A stretch of 53,230 bases of DNA, taken from contig CAZVEE010000014.1 of NCBI GenBank assembly GCA_964625525.1, positions 1 to 53,230 on the forward strand. The letters are read 5' to 3'. The position numbers and the translations under genes are program-made. The stretch is from CAZVEE01 sp964625525 (GTDB lineage Bacteria > Pseudomonadota > Alphaproteobacteria > JAJFIK01). The notes beneath the pieces were generated by a model. The model was not told the DNA's origin. It did no database searches and worked only from the letters and a program-made list of their open reading frames with translations. Positions 18,201 to 27,623 of this stretch are shown here, in pieces (position 1 is the first letter of the stretch; every line of letters begins with the position of its first letter).

Positions 18201-19707
18201 AGTTCACGCCGGTAACGGTCAAGGCGACCGTTGCGGTGTCCATGGCACCCGCCGGATCTGCCACTGTATAGGTGAAGCTGTCGGGTTCACTTTCCCCTGG
18301 GGCAAGAGGCGCGAACGCCGCGCGCGGGTCATAGAGCAGGCTGCCCGTCGATGTCAGCGTCACAACCGCCCCGGAGGCCAATGTGACCGCCCCGTCAGTG
18401 ATATCGGCCCCGTTCACCTGGACAATGCTGAGACGATCGCCATTCGGGTCTCGGTCATTGGCCGTGACGTCGAGATCTGTCGGCTGGTCCTCCGCAAGCG
18501 TTGCTTCATCATCCTCCGCGTGCGGTGGTTCATTGAGCGGTGCCGCAGCCGTAAAGGTCACATTATCAATGAAAATGCTCTCCTGGTCGCCGTTCGTCAG
18601 CACACCAATGTCAAGGATAACGTTCTCTTCATTGAGGCCTTGTTCTGCGAGGAGATAGTCCAGATCGATCGTCAGGTGCCGCCATGTATCCGTCCCGTCA
18701 TCAGCTGACCGGAAGGCGTCCACGTCTTCTGATTCAAACTGTAAGGCGATGGTGCTGCCGGATGTGACGCCCGTGTTGTCCTGGCTCCGCACCGCGATGG
18801 AGAACTGGTCGAGCTCATCATAGGTCGCGCCAGGGGCAATCCAATAATTGAGGCTGATCTGCCGATCCGTGAACCCCCTCACATCCACGGGTTCAAAGAC
18901 AAGGCGGCTGAGCCCATCCGTGTCGTTGATGACGAAATTGTGCTCCACATTGACCTGTAAGGGTGTGCCGCCGGGCGCAACATCCGGTGCATTGTTCCCA
19001 CCGAAGCTGTTCACGCCAAACGCATCTTCGTCGCCAAACCCGGCCGGCCCTCCCGGTACAAAGGGTTTCACAAGTCCCCACGTGCCCGTGAAATCCAGTC
19101 CGGGCCCGCCAATGTTCTGAGATCCCGCATTGGTGTACGTGCCACTAAACCCGCTGAAGAAATCATCGGTCACTGGATCGGCAATAAGGGCGTTGAAGCC
19201 CTGTGAGGCAATCGTTACGCGCGGGGTTTCGCTGCGACCTTCCACGGCCACATTGACGGTGGCTGTGTCTGTCAGACCGGCGTCTGTGCGCACCGTATAG
19301 GTGAAGCTTTCGAATACCGTTTGGCCGGGTTCCAGATCGTCAAAGACACCGTTGGTGTTGTATGTCAGGGTGCCATCATTCTGTCGGGAAACGATAGCTC
19401 CAGAAGAGAGCACCACCGAGCGGGGCGCGCTCGATACCGTTTGAAAAAACTGTTCGACACCGTTGATGGCGCTGATTGTGACACGGTCGTCCGCCGGAGT
19501 GATGTCATTATCGAGGACACGGATCGTCGCGGCGGAATCCTCATCGATAACCAATGTATCGTTTATGGCATCAGGCTGCAGGGCCGCCGGTGTCTGATCA
19601 TCCACGTGGGTGGCCACAACACTATTCGGCGTGCCCAGCGTTCCGCCGACCGTGGTGATCGGACCATTGGTTAAGTCATTCAAATCCTGCGATGCAATGA
19701 TGGTCAT
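15280..19707 (-). CDS. Giant cadherin-like/LamG surface protein
   Basis: The product is 1475 residues from MTIIASQDLN at 19707; upstream codons to 19776 are open but lack a good start. Six tandem cadherin-like (Big_9/VCBS-type) domains of about 110 residues are visible near 46-159, 391-505, 505-613, 846-956, 956-1070 and 1070-1180. Each has the pattern EDxxxxxxVLxNDxD, VNG, LxSGAxV, GTLTYDPN, FTYTV and ends VTGxNxAP. Two LamG/concanavalin-like domains lie at about 613-832 and 1180-1406, each ending with LTQFFDG(T/Q)(L/I)DEV. A jelly-roll-like region lies between the first and second cadherin domains. There is no N-terminal signal peptide and no RTX nonapeptide. Such proteins are usually type I-secreted adhesins; no transporter is nearby. 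Calcium binding is suggested by the Asp-rich loops. Confidence 0.85.
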   Translation of the reverse strand: MTIIASQDLNDLTNGPITTVGGTLGTPNSVVATHVDDQTPAALQPDAINDTLVIDEDSAATIRVLDNDITPADDRVTISAINGVEQFFQTVSSAPRSVVLSSGAIVSRQNDGTLTYNTNGVFDDLEPGQTVFESFTYTVRTDAGLTDTATVNVAVEGRSETPRVTIASQGFNALIADPVTDDFFSGFSGTYTNAGSQNIGGPGLDFTGTWGLVKPFVPGGPAGFGDEDAFGVNSFGGNNAPDVAPGGTPLQVNVEHNFVINDTDGLSRLVFEPVDVRGFTDRQISLNYWIAPGATYDELDQFSIAVRSQDNTGVTSGSTIALQFESEDVDAFRSADDGTDTWRHLTIDLDYLLAEQGLNEENVILDIGVLTNGDQESIFIDNVTFTAAAPLNEPPHAEDDEATLAEDQPTDLDVTANDRDPNGDRLSIVQVNGADITDGAVTLASGAVVTLTSTGSLLYDPRAAFAPLAPGESEPDSFTYTVADPAGAMDTATVALTVTGVNSAPVLGPDRAATTESTLIRFDPLANDADPEGDALSLLQVNGLDATAGKPITLSSGAMVRLMADGTLTYDPNNAFDGLFARQRVDETFTYTVADAGGQTATGTITITVSGEGALPFEAVAAYPFTNTPEPILLDDSGNRNDGRLENGAALTPEGIAGAGVAFDGINDYALLPATDDFDLADGAVSFWFQTDRGGTDQALISRDAFGFGNGGHFTVTSLGDARVQARLQTTDSTATLQSEAAAAGDWHHVVVNWGDETGFQLFLNGALAAEDTGVQGGLTGNGNDFTFGAGQITSTEGTLDPLTQFFDGTLDEVGFYTDGLSTEDVELLYQFGLDGIEVIGARNRLPEAVDDTAVTTEDDNVVIDVLENDTDENGDALRVTRLNDIVVSAEGAGIVLASGAVVSLTAEGTVHYEVADSAQALTDGDSAVDSFIYTVEDGQGGTATASVDVTVTGVNDAPVANDDVVATDEDTAVMVNVLTNDQDSDDIFLAPTLVNGSGAEGGAPIRLPSGAFVTVGSGGLVTYDPARAFAALGEGEEAEDRFTYSLIDSGGAQADASVTVAITGRNDAPIAQNDTAQADEKTPVAIPVLANDSDVDGTISIATVNEAALKPGDSILLTSGALVTLSADGTLTYDPNGAFEDLGADMMVEDRFDYTIVDNAGATARAQATVTVEGLAEAPVFDLAAYWPGGEADGRFLRDETLNDLDGGLQGGAMQTADGFVGAGLRFDGSDDAAIIPHDDRLLLDGGGVSLWFYADNLAGDQGLFSKDASFNGTGGHLDLRLLNGGVLWLRLQNADSALDQVLVIDDVQANTWTHAVVSWGNDGLSLSVNGGAETATSAYTGGLGDTSGGAGNFEPIAIGATERSSGTLSAQPLTQFFDGQIDEVAVLASQPDAAIITALYEAGLSGSALLEGPTDPVVAAEEAPLTAWLAQGADFGHNLRHYIQDSGEGYAARMSAVEDFLALMSASVDEPDL

Positions 19708-19959
19708 GGAAACCGGCCCTGAGACTGCGCGTGGACATTGTGTTTGTGTCAATTTTTTCTGCCGGCACCTTACCAATTAGTGCGTCATTTTGAAACACGT
19801 TTTTCCGGCTGGGGGGGGCCTGGACGCGGCACAAGAGGCGGCCTGCGCTGAGCGAAAGTCAGGACGGTGCGCTTGTCTCGCCACGGCTGCTTACCAGTCC
19901 ACAACGAATTCCTGGTCTTCTAAGCGCAACCGACGGCGAAGCCTCTGGATCGAGAGACC

Positions 19960-22900
19960 ATGTCCCTACTGAAACTCAGCGGCACCATTGCGGTGGTGGC
20001 CTTCGGACTAGCTTTGGCGTTGGAAGCAAGCCTGCTGCTCATCCTTCCGGCGGAACTGCCGGGCGCGTGGGCGTCGCTGCTTGATGCCATTGTGATCGGT
20101 CTTGTGATGGGCGCCGTGCATGTGGGCTTGGTTCGCTGGCGCGACGAAACGGGCGCGCGGTCGCCCGCTAGCGTGTATTGGGCGCACGGGATCATCATTG
20201 CGGTCGTTGGTTTTTCCCATGCCTATGTGTTGCACTCGGTGCTGCGCAATCTGGAAAGTGTGCTGGGCGTGGTGCCGGCCATTGTCGCCAATGCGGCTGT
20301 GCTGGCGGTGTTGCTCGGCGGCATATCTGCCTGGCTTGAGTTCATTCGTATACAGACAAAAATACAGCGAGGACGATTTGCCTACGGCACGGCGCGTCTT
20401 GATCGCGCTTTGGTGGGCGGGGCCTTGTTGGCGGCGTTGTGCATAACAACGGTGCCAATGCTCAGTACTATTGACACGCACATCAACACCCGCAAAAGCG
20501 TGGATAGTGGCGAGATCCTGAATTTGGCCGGCCGACAGCGCATGCTCAGTCAGCAGATCGGGCGGTTGGCGCTGACCTCTGGCCCTGGCGTGCGCGAGGC
20601 TATGACCGATGCAATCGCCCGCGCCGAAAGCCAGGCCACGCGCCTGGGCCATCTGATTGACCAATATGCTGCCGGTCATGTCTTGGACATCGATCGTCGT
20701 GCCATGCTGCCTGAGAATGCCGAGGTGACGGCGTTGCGGGTGGCTTATCTGACGCAGGCCAAGGCTTGGCTTGCTGCGGATACGCCCTTGGAGCGCTGGC
20801 AAATCGGCGTGGACTTACAGTCCGCGATCGATGCCTTTTTGCCGGCTATGGAACGCGCCGTGGGGACTGTTCAAGCCATAGAGGACGCGCACGTGACGGC
20901 TGAAGGCGTGAACCAGATACTGCGTCTGGTCGCCGGGCCCGCGGTCCTCTTCGGCTTAGCCTTTGGTTTGTTCTGGCCGGTGTTACAATTGGTCCGTGTG
21001 CAGCAGGTTGGATTGGCCACGCAGGCAGACATTGTGGCGCGCTCCAGCAGCCCGATTTTGCGAACGGATCGCGACCAGCATATCTTATGGGTCAATGAGG
21101 CGTTCGAAACGCTGACGGGGTATCGAGCCGAGGAGGTCATTGGCCGGAAGCCGGGCGAATTGCTGCAATGTCCCGACACTGAACCCGAAACTGTTGTGGC
21201 GATCGCCAACGCCCTGAAAGACGGCAGGCCGATCCGCACCACCATCTTGAACCGGAGCAAGACGGGTCGGCTCTATTGGTTGGATTTGGACATTCAGCCA
21301 GTGATGGATGCCCAGGGACATCTTGAAGGCTTTACCGCCATTGAGTTCGATATCACCGAGACGGTGGAAGCGCGCGAGCGTGAACGCGCCGCTCTCAGCA
21401 TCGCGCAGACCCAAGAGGCCCTTCTCACCAGCATGGCGGAAGTGGCCAAGGTGGGTGGTTGGGAGTTGGATATCAAAAGCCAAGTGCCTGTTTGGAGCGG
21501 TTACACCCGCACCATCCATGAAGTAGGCATGGATTATCAGCCCACGCTTGAACAGGCGATCAGGTTCTACGCTCCCGAGGTTCAGCCGTTGGTCCGCGAG
21601 ACCGTCGAAAGAGGGTTGGCGAACGGAGAAGGCTGGGACCTTGAACTGCCCTTCATCACCGCAAAGGGGCGGCGCATCTGGGTGCGGGCCGTGGGGCAAC
21701 CTGTGTTCCGCAACGGCGAGCCCATCAAACTAATCGGCGCCTTCCAGGACATCACGCAACAGCGGGCCGAGCGGGAAACCTTGGCCAAGGCCTTGCGTGA
21801 TGCTGATCAAGCCTTGTCCAATCTCTCCGCTTACCAATCAGCACTCGATCAGCATGCGATTGTTGCCATGACCGATGCGCAAGGCATCATCACATTCGTG
21901 AACGAGAAGTTCTGCGCTATCAGCGGCTACACTCGCGGTGATCTTGTGGGCCAGACTCATGCGCTGGTCAATTCAGGCGAACATCCGCGTGCGTTTTTTG
22001 TGGATATGTGGCGCACGATTGCCAAGGGGCATGCATGGCGTTCTGAGATCTGTAATCGGAACAAAATGGGAGATCTCTATTGGGTCGATACCACAATTGT
22101 TCCCATTTGTGATGCGTCTGGGCGGCCGGAGCAATATGTATCGATCCGGTATGATATCACCGAACGCAAGCTCGCGGATGAAAAACTGCGCAGTGCAATG
22201 AACGAGATCACAGGCTTCTTCGAAATTGCCGTTGATCTGTTGTGCATTGCCAGCTTGGATGGACGGTTCATCAAGTTGAATCGCGCGTTCGAGGATGTGC
22301 TGGGCTATCCGTTGGAGCAGATGGAGGGCGCCCGGATCATCGACTTTATCCATCCCGATGATGTGGAGGCCACTCAGGCGGCCTTGGGTGCCAGCAATGA
22401 TGGCGATGAAATCCTCAACTTCGTCAACCGCTACCGGTGTGCCGATGGCAGTTATCGCTCCATCGAGTGGCGTTCGCGTCCGGCCAATGGGGTCATTTAT
22501 GCCGGTGCCCGCGATATCACGAACCGCTTGGTTCACGAACGGGAGTTGGATGCCCGCAGGCTTGAAGCCGAGTCAGCCAATATCGCCAAAAGCCAGTTTC
22601 TGGCCACTATCAGTCACGAAATCCGGACACCGATGAATGGCGTCATCGGTATGCTGGATCTGTTGTTGCGCACGACCTTGGATGAGGAGCAAAAAGACCG
22701 CGCCGTGACGGCACGTGAGTCTGCGTTGAGCCTGCTGACCATTCTGAACGATGTGCTTGACTTCTCTAAACTCGAAGCTGGCCAGGTGGCGATTGAACAG
22801 GTTCCCTTTAGCCCATCTCAAACCAGCAATGACGTGATCTCCCTGCTCTGGGCAAAGGCCGAGGAAAAAGAGCTTAGCCTGACCCTCGACGTAACTGATG

Positions 22901-23724
22901 GCGTACCGCACTGGATCGCGGGCGACCCCACGCGTGTGCGCCAGGTGCTGATGAATCTCATCAGCAATGCTCTTAAATTCACCAACACCGGCGGCGTCAC
23001 CGTGCGTGTCGTCCACGAGGCAGAGCCCGCGAGCCTCTTGCGTTTTGAAGTGGAAGATACCGGAATCGGCATCCCGGAGTCCGCGCAGGCAAAGCTGTTT
23101 AACCGGTTCGTTCAGGCCGATGCATCGACCACGCGCCAATATGGCGGCACGGGCCTTGGCCTGGCGATCTGCAAACAGCTTGTGGAACTCATGGGCGGCA
23201 CGGTGGGGTTCTCCAGCCGCGAAGGGGAGGGCAGTACCTTCTGGTTCACAATCCAGGCAGATGTCACGCAAGAACCGCGTTTCGACGCGGCGGATGAACC
23301 AGAGCACAAGGACGCGGAACTCAGCCGACCCCTGACGATCTTGGTGGCAGAAGATCATCCTGTGAACCAAAAGATCATCACCGCCTTCCTAAAGACCGCT
23401 GGTCATGAAGTGGTCATGGCCAATAATGGCCGCGAGGCGGTGGACGTCGTCCAGACCCGCTCATTCGACCTGGTACTGATGGATGTCCAAATGCCGGTCA
23501 TGGATGGCGTGTCCGCGACGAGCGCCATCCGGGCCTTATCCGGTCACGTGGCGAGGATCCCCGTCGTGGCCCTGACCGCCAATGCCATGGTTGGTGACCG
23601 CGAGAAATACATCGAAGCGGGCATGACCGATTATCTCAGCAAACCCATAGACCAAAAGACTTTGCACGCCACCATTGCGCGCGTCGTGGCGCGTGATGAA
23701 GATGTAATGGACAAGGCATCTTAA
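19960..23724 (+). CDS. Hybrid sensor histidine kinase: PilJ-type sensor, four PAS, receiver
   Basis: The product is 1254 residues. About five membrane helices lie in residues 1-170, then a PilJ-type (type IV pili methyl-accepting N-terminal) sensor domain with ILNLAGRQRMLSQQIGRLAL near 187-206, and a last helix at about 322-345. Four PAS domains follow (about 350-470, 495-610, 625-745, 750-860). The HisKA box ISHEIRTPMNGVIGM puts the phosphorylated His near 885. The ATPase domain has N (NLISNALKF), G1 (EDTGIGIP) and G2 (GGTGLGLAI) boxes. The C-terminal receiver has the acceptor Asp in LVLMDVQMPVMDG near 1171. All catalytic parts are present. It is divergent from the giant surface protein with 250 bases between starts. 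No cognate response regulator is adjacent. Confidence 0.93.
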   Translation: MSLLKLSGTIAVVAFGLALALEASLLLILPAELPGAWASLLDAIVIGLVMGAVHVGLVRWRDETGARSPASVYWAHGIIIAVVGFSHAYVLHSVLRNLESVLGVVPAIVANAAVLAVLLGGISAWLEFIRIQTKIQRGRFAYGTARLDRALVGGALLAALCITTVPMLSTIDTHINTRKSVDSGEILNLAGRQRMLSQQIGRLALTSGPGVREAMTDAIARAESQATRLGHLIDQYAAGHVLDIDRRAMLPENAEVTALRVAYLTQAKAWLAADTPLERWQIGVDLQSAIDAFLPAMERAVGTVQAIEDAHVTAEGVNQILRLVAGPAVLFGLAFGLFWPVLQLVRVQQVGLATQADIVARSSSPILRTDRDQHILWVNEAFETLTGYRAEEVIGRKPGELLQCPDTEPETVVAIANALKDGRPIRTTILNRSKTGRLYWLDLDIQPVMDAQGHLEGFTAIEFDITETVEARERERAALSIAQTQEALLTSMAEVAKVGGWELDIKSQVPVWSGYTRTIHEVGMDYQPTLEQAIRFYAPEVQPLVRETVERGLANGEGWDLELPFITAKGRRIWVRAVGQPVFRNGEPIKLIGAFQDITQQRAERETLAKALRDADQALSNLSAYQSALDQHAIVAMTDAQGIITFVNEKFCAISGYTRGDLVGQTHALVNSGEHPRAFFVDMWRTIAKGHAWRSEICNRNKMGDLYWVDTTIVPICDASGRPEQYVSIRYDITERKLADEKLRSAMNEITGFFEIAVDLLCIASLDGRFIKLNRAFEDVLGYPLEQMEGARIIDFIHPDDVEATQAALGASNDGDEILNFVNRYRCADGSYRSIEWRSRPANGVIYAGARDITNRLVHERELDARRLEAESANIAKSQFLATISHEIRTPMNGVIGMLDLLLRTTLDEEQKDRAVTARESALSLLTILNDVLDFSKLEAGQVAIEQVPFSPSQTSNDVISLLWAKAEEKELSLTLDVTDGVPHWIAGDPTRVRQVLMNLISNALKFTNTGGVTVRVVHEAEPASLLRFEVEDTGIGIPESAQAKLFNRFVQADASTTRQYGGTGLGLAICKQLVELMGGTVGFSSREGEGSTFWFTIQADVTQEPRFDAADEPEHKDAELSRPLTILVAEDHPVNQKIITAFLKTAGHEVVMANNGREAVDVVQTRSFDLVLMDVQMPVMDGVSATSAIRALSGHVARIPVVALTANAMVGDREKYIEAGMTDYLSKPIDQKTLHATIARVVARDEDVMDKAS

Positions 23725-23804
23725 GACGCCCTCCCGTTGGCTCTGGCGCCGTGCTATAGATCCCCGCACATGTGTGAGAAGCGGATGCAAAGGGGACACG
23801 GCCC

Positions 23805-25631
23805 ATGGGCCAGACGGCACGGCAGGTCTTACAGGATGTTTTCGGGTATACGGCATTCCGTCCGGGCCAAGAGGAGATTATCGAGGCTCTGAGCGCGGGC
23901 GAGCCGTTGCTGGCGGTGATGCCGACAGGAGCCGGCAAATCTCTGTGTTATCAGATCCCCGCCATCCGCTCTGAGCGTCTGGCCATCGTGGTGTCGCCGC
24001 TGGTCGCTTTGATGGATGATCAGGTGGCGGGCTTGCGCGCTAACGGCGTGGCGGCCGCGTCCCTCCATTCTGGCTTGGCCGGAGCGGAGCAGTCCGATGC
24101 CTGGCACGGCGTGCGCTCAGGCACGGTACGCCTTCTTTATCTGTCGCCAGAACGTCTTATGACGGATCGAATGCTGGAGGCGTTACAGGCTCTGAAACCG
24201 GCTTACTTTATTATAGACGAGGCGCACTGCATCTCTAAATGGGGTGCGAGTTTCCGTCCTGAGTATGAGCAATTATCCGGCTTGGTTGAGCTTTTCCCCG
24301 AGGCCACCATTTGCGGATTCACGGCCACGGCCGATGAAGCCACACGTCAGGACATTGCCCAAAAACTGTTTCGGGGTCGGGGGCGGATCATCGTCCAGGG
24401 CTTCGACCGGCCCAATCTGCGCCTGGGCGCGGCGAGCCGCGAGGCCTGGAAAGATCAGCTCCTGACCTTCCTCGCCCGCCATCAAGGCGAGTCCGGAATC
24501 ATCTATTGCCTGTCGCGCGCCAAAACCGAAGAAGTGGCCAGCTTTCTCGACAGCAGGGGGCTGACCGCGATTGCCTATCATGCCGGGCAGCCCGCCGAGA
24601 CGCGTCGCCACACACAGAACCGTTTCATGACCGAGCCCGCGGTGATTATGGCGGCCACCATCGCGTTTGGGATGGGCATCGATAAGCCCGATATTCGCTT
24701 TGTTTGTCATCTGAACTTACCGTCCAGCATGGAGGCCTATTATCAGGAGATCGGCCGCGCCGGCCGCGATGGTGCGCCGGCTGAAACCCTGCTGCTTTAC
24801 GGGCTTGATGATATCCAGATGCGCCGGCGCTTTATTGAAGAAGACGGCGAGGATCCAAGCCACAAGATGCGCGAGCACAAGCGCCTTGATGCGCTCATTG
24901 CCTATTGCGAAACCGCCCATTGCCGCCGCGCGGCGCTGCTGGCCTATTTTGACGAGCAGATCGAGCCTTGCGGCAATTGCGACATCTGCCTTGATCCGCC
25001 GGACCTTGTGGACGGCACACGGCCCGCGCAAATGCTGCTATCCGCGGTGATCCGTACAGGGCAAATGTTCGGTGTGGCCCATATCATCGATGTTCTGCGC
25101 GGGTCTCAAAATGCTAAGATCACGCAGCGCGGCCATGATCGTCTACCCACCTATGGCGTGGGGAAAGAGCATTCAAAAAGGTTCTGGCAGGCTTTTGCGC
25201 GCCAGGCCGTCTCGGCCGGGCTCTTGCGGGCCAATATCGAACGCTTCGGTGGCCTGGAACTGACCGCCGAGGGCATGGCCGTTTTGAAGGGGCAGGCGGA
25301 GTATCGCTACCGAGCCATCAAGGAGCGCTCCACGTCCAAAGCTGCGGCACGGACCGGTGGTGCCTTGCGCCCCGCACCGCCCCCCGCCGGAAGTCCCGAT
25401 GCAGAGCTTGTGGCGGCGTTGAAGCGGTTGCGCCTGGATCTGGCGCGGGCCCGGAACTTACCCGCGTATATCGTGTTTCCAGACGCCACCTTGATAGACA
25501 TGGCGGCGCAGCGTCCGGCCACTCTTGAGGCGATGGCCCGGATTGGTGGGGTAGGCCCCAAGAAACTCGCTGAATTTGGCGCGGCGTTCCTTGAGGTCAT
25601 CGCCGCCGCAAAGGGGGCAAGCGTGACATGA
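23805..25631 (+). CDS. recQ: ATP-dependent DNA helicase RecQ
   Basis: The product is 608 residues, normal for RecQ. Motif 0 (FGYTAFRPGQEEII), Walker A (MPTGAGKSLCYQ, about 38-49), DEAH box (IIDEAHCISKWGASFRPEY, about 137-155), motif V/VI (ATIAFGMGIDKPDIRFV, YYQEIGRAGRDG) are all present. The zinc-binding RQC Cys set follows (CETAHCRR, CGNCDICLD). A C-terminal HRDC domain is seen at about 525-600 (VAALKRLRLDLAR, VGPKKLAEFG). RecQ unwinds 3'-5' in recombination repair and fork restart. It overlaps the following thioesterase gene by four bases (ATGA), so the two are translationally coupled. Confidence 0.96.
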   Translation: MGQTARQVLQDVFGYTAFRPGQEEIIEALSAGEPLLAVMPTGAGKSLCYQIPAIRSERLAIVVSPLVALMDDQVAGLRANGVAAASLHSGLAGAEQSDAWHGVRSGTVRLLYLSPERLMTDRMLEALQALKPAYFIIDEAHCISKWGASFRPEYEQLSGLVELFPEATICGFTATADEATRQDIAQKLFRGRGRIIVQGFDRPNLRLGAASREAWKDQLLTFLARHQGESGIIYCLSRAKTEEVASFLDSRGLTAIAYHAGQPAETRRHTQNRFMTEPAVIMAATIAFGMGIDKPDIRFVCHLNLPSSMEAYYQEIGRAGRDGAPAETLLLYGLDDIQMRRRFIEEDGEDPSHKMREHKRLDALIAYCETAHCRRAALLAYFDEQIEPCGNCDICLDPPDLVDGTRPAQMLLSAVIRTGQMFGVAHIIDVLRGSQNAKITQRGHDRLPTYGVGKEHSKRFWQAFARQAVSAGLLRANIERFGGLELTAEGMAVLKGQAEYRYRAIKERSTSKAAARTGGALRPAPPPAGSPDAELVAALKRLRLDLARARNLPAYIVFPDATLIDMAAQRPATLEAMARIGGVGPKKLAEFGAAFLEVIAAAKGASVT

Positions 25632-26152
25632 GCGATGATCCCCGACAGCCATTCTCCGAAATCGTCCGCCGGCATACATATCACTCGGCTGAGGCGCTGT
25701 TGACGGTGCGCCAAACTGCATCGGGAGCAGAGTATTTTCGTGCCTGGCTGGAACGCCGCTATGTGCCGCCCATTTGCGGCACGGTGGGGTTTAATCTGGT
25801 GGCCGCGGACTATGGCCGCACCGTGTGGCGTCTCTGGCCGGGGGAGCACCAACTCAACGCTACCAATACGCTGCATGGGGGTGTTGCGGCCATGCTGCTC
25901 GACAGCGCCGCGACCAGTGCCGCTCACACCACCTTAAGCGCGCGCGAGGCTGTGACCACTATTCAACTGTCGTTGCATCTGGTGCGCCCTGTTGTGCTCG
26001 ACAGCACCGAGGTCCTGTGTGAAGGCCGCTTCCTGGATCGCACCCGCCGCCAGACCGTCTCCGAGGCGCAGCTTGTCAAGGACGGGGGAAAGCTCTGTGC
26101 CCATGCTACTGCCACGTGTCTGGTGACAGAAAGATCAGCCGAGAACGGATGA
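25628..26152 (+). CDS. PaaI family thioesterase (hotdog fold)
   Basis: The product is 174 residues. The hotdog core is seen at about 45-165: GTVGFNLVAADYGRTVWRL, then TLHGGVAAMLLDSAATSAAH, the PaaI-type helix with HGG, and TTIQLSLHLVRPV. These enzymes hydrolyse acyl-CoA thioesters, often aromatic ones. The N-terminal 40 residues are variable. It overlaps recQ by four bases. Substrate is unknown. About 225 bases with no gene follow before the MFS gene. Confidence 0.85.
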   Translation: MSDDPRQPFSEIVRRHTYHSAEALLTVRQTASGAEYFRAWLERRYVPPICGTVGFNLVAADYGRTVWRLWPGEHQLNATNTLHGGVAAMLLDSAATSAAHTTLSAREAVTTIQLSLHLVRPVVLDSTEVLCEGRFLDRTRRQTVSEAQLVKDGGKLCAHATATCLVTERSAENG

Positions 26153-26378
26153 TCTGGCCGCCACCAACTTGCGGCAGACGCATGTCCCGGTGTTAATAGG
26201 GCAGACTCTCGACTGTCGCGTGCTGACCGTCGTCCAGTCCTGCAGGGTCGCATAAACCGTTATGCTGGATCCTGATCATGCCAGCCTGCGTTTGCTGCTA
26301 CCAGCAATGGAGCATTGCGAGTGACGGCGGGTCAAGACAAGCCGCCGGATGGGGAGGCGCTGGAAAGCCCATGACGCC

Positions 26379-27605
26379 ATGCCTGCAATGACTCAAAGTG
26401 TAACGGAGCCGCTGAGCTGGGCGACCCGGCTTGCCTTGTTCTTTGGGCTCCTCACCATGGGCATGGGCTTGACGGTGATGTTTGCCGTCGTGCCACCGCT
26501 CGGGCGCGAGGCGGGGTTGAGCGAACTGGAGACCGGGATCGTCCTCTCGATCTCCGCGCTCTTTTATGCGGGGCTCACGCCGGCCTGGGCTCGCTTGGCG
26601 GATCGCTTTGGGCGCAAACCGGTCATGGTGTTCGCCCTTGTGGCGTCCGGGGTCACCAATCTGATTTTTGCATGGATCCTTCATGCTGCATTGGCGGGGG
26701 ATATTCCGGCCGGTGCTGCTGTGTTGTGGTCTTTTCTCGCGGGGCGTTTGGCGTTTGGCCTTCTGGCGCCGGGACTGCAACCGGCGGCTATGGCGATGGT
26801 GGCTGACGCCACCGATGCGCGCACCCGTGCTGCGGCTTTGGGATTGCTCACCGCTGCGATGGGGGTGGGCTCGGTCATGGGCCCGGCTTTGGCGGCGGGA
26901 CTGACGCCGGTGGCCCGAGTGGCCCCTATTGCGGGGGCGGCAGTGCTCTCGCTGGTTGCGGCCGTTGTCGTGATTTTCTGCGTGTCCGAACGAATGGTGC
27001 CCCGCGATCGTGCCGAGCATGCGCCCTCCCTCTCTTTGTTTCATCCGTCCATTGCGCCGTTCATGGCGCTGCTGACCATCTATTTCGTCGCCCTCGCGTC
27101 GTTCCAGCAGACCTTCGCGTTCATGGTGGAGGACACCTTGGCGGTGGACGGGGCGACGGCGGCGCAGAAGGCGGGGATCGGCTTCATGGTGATTTCCATC
27201 GCCTCGCTCAGCACACAGTTCCTCTATGTGGCGCGCGTCAAGCCGTCACCGGCATTTATGCTGCGGGTGGGGCTGGCGCTGGTGACCATCGGTTATGGTG
27301 GGGCGGCGCTGGCGGAGCCGTTCTGGGCTACATGCCTGTCTTTGGGCCTTGGCGGGGTTGGCGCGGCGTTGGCAATCCCGGGCGCCAATGCGCTTGGCAG
27401 TCTGCGGGCCCCACCAGGGCTTCAGGGGTCGGCCGCCGGGCTCATGGCGGTGGCGCCCCCGGCGGGGTTCATTGTCGGGCCTATCATCGGCGCGCTGGTC
27501 TACAAGGTTGATCCACATCTGCCGTTGTTGAGCAGCGCGGTGGCGGTTTTCTGCCTGTTCCTGGTGAGTACAGTGATGATCCGGCGCACGGCTCCCACCC
27601 TGTGA
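26379..27605 (+). CDS. MFS transporter
   Basis: The product is 408 residues with about twelve membrane segments. The MFS motif between helices 2 and 3 is present (WARLADRFGRKPVMVFAL), and the second-half counterpart is degenerate. The helix 4-5 region (LLAPGLQPAAMAMVADATDARTR) resembles drug/H+ antiporters of the DHA1 type. The frame is open from 26349; the ATG at 26379 is preferred because GGAAAG lies about eleven bases upstream. Substrate is unknown. It faces the cytochrome P450 gene end to end with 18 bases between stops. Confidence 0.85.
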   Translation: MPAMTQSVTEPLSWATRLALFFGLLTMGMGLTVMFAVVPPLGREAGLSELETGIVLSISALFYAGLTPAWARLADRFGRKPVMVFALVASGVTNLIFAWILHAALAGDIPAGAAVLWSFLAGRLAFGLLAPGLQPAAMAMVADATDARTRAAALGLLTAAMGVGSVMGPALAAGLTPVARVAPIAGAAVLSLVAAVVVIFCVSERMVPRDRAEHAPSLSLFHPSIAPFMALLTIYFVALASFQQTFAFMVEDTLAVDGATAAQKAGIGFMVISIASLSTQFLYVARVKPSPAFMLRVGLALVTIGYGGAALAEPFWATCLSLGLGGVGAALAIPGANALGSLRAPPGLQGSAAGLMAVAPPAGFIVGPIIGALVYKVDPHLPLLSSAVAVFCLFLVSTVMIRRTAPTL

Positions 27606-27623
27606 GCGCCGTGCCATAAGGCC

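Noticed and set aside
15280..19707. Regular repeats that might suggest a CRISPR or satellite array
   Set aside because: The periodicity is at protein level (about 110 residues) and the DNA copies are diverged; it reflects tandem cadherin-like domains.
19745..19760. TTGACA-like -35 on the minus strand before the giant surface protein gene
   Set aside because: No acceptable -10 lies 16-18 bases downstream, so it is not reported as a promoter.
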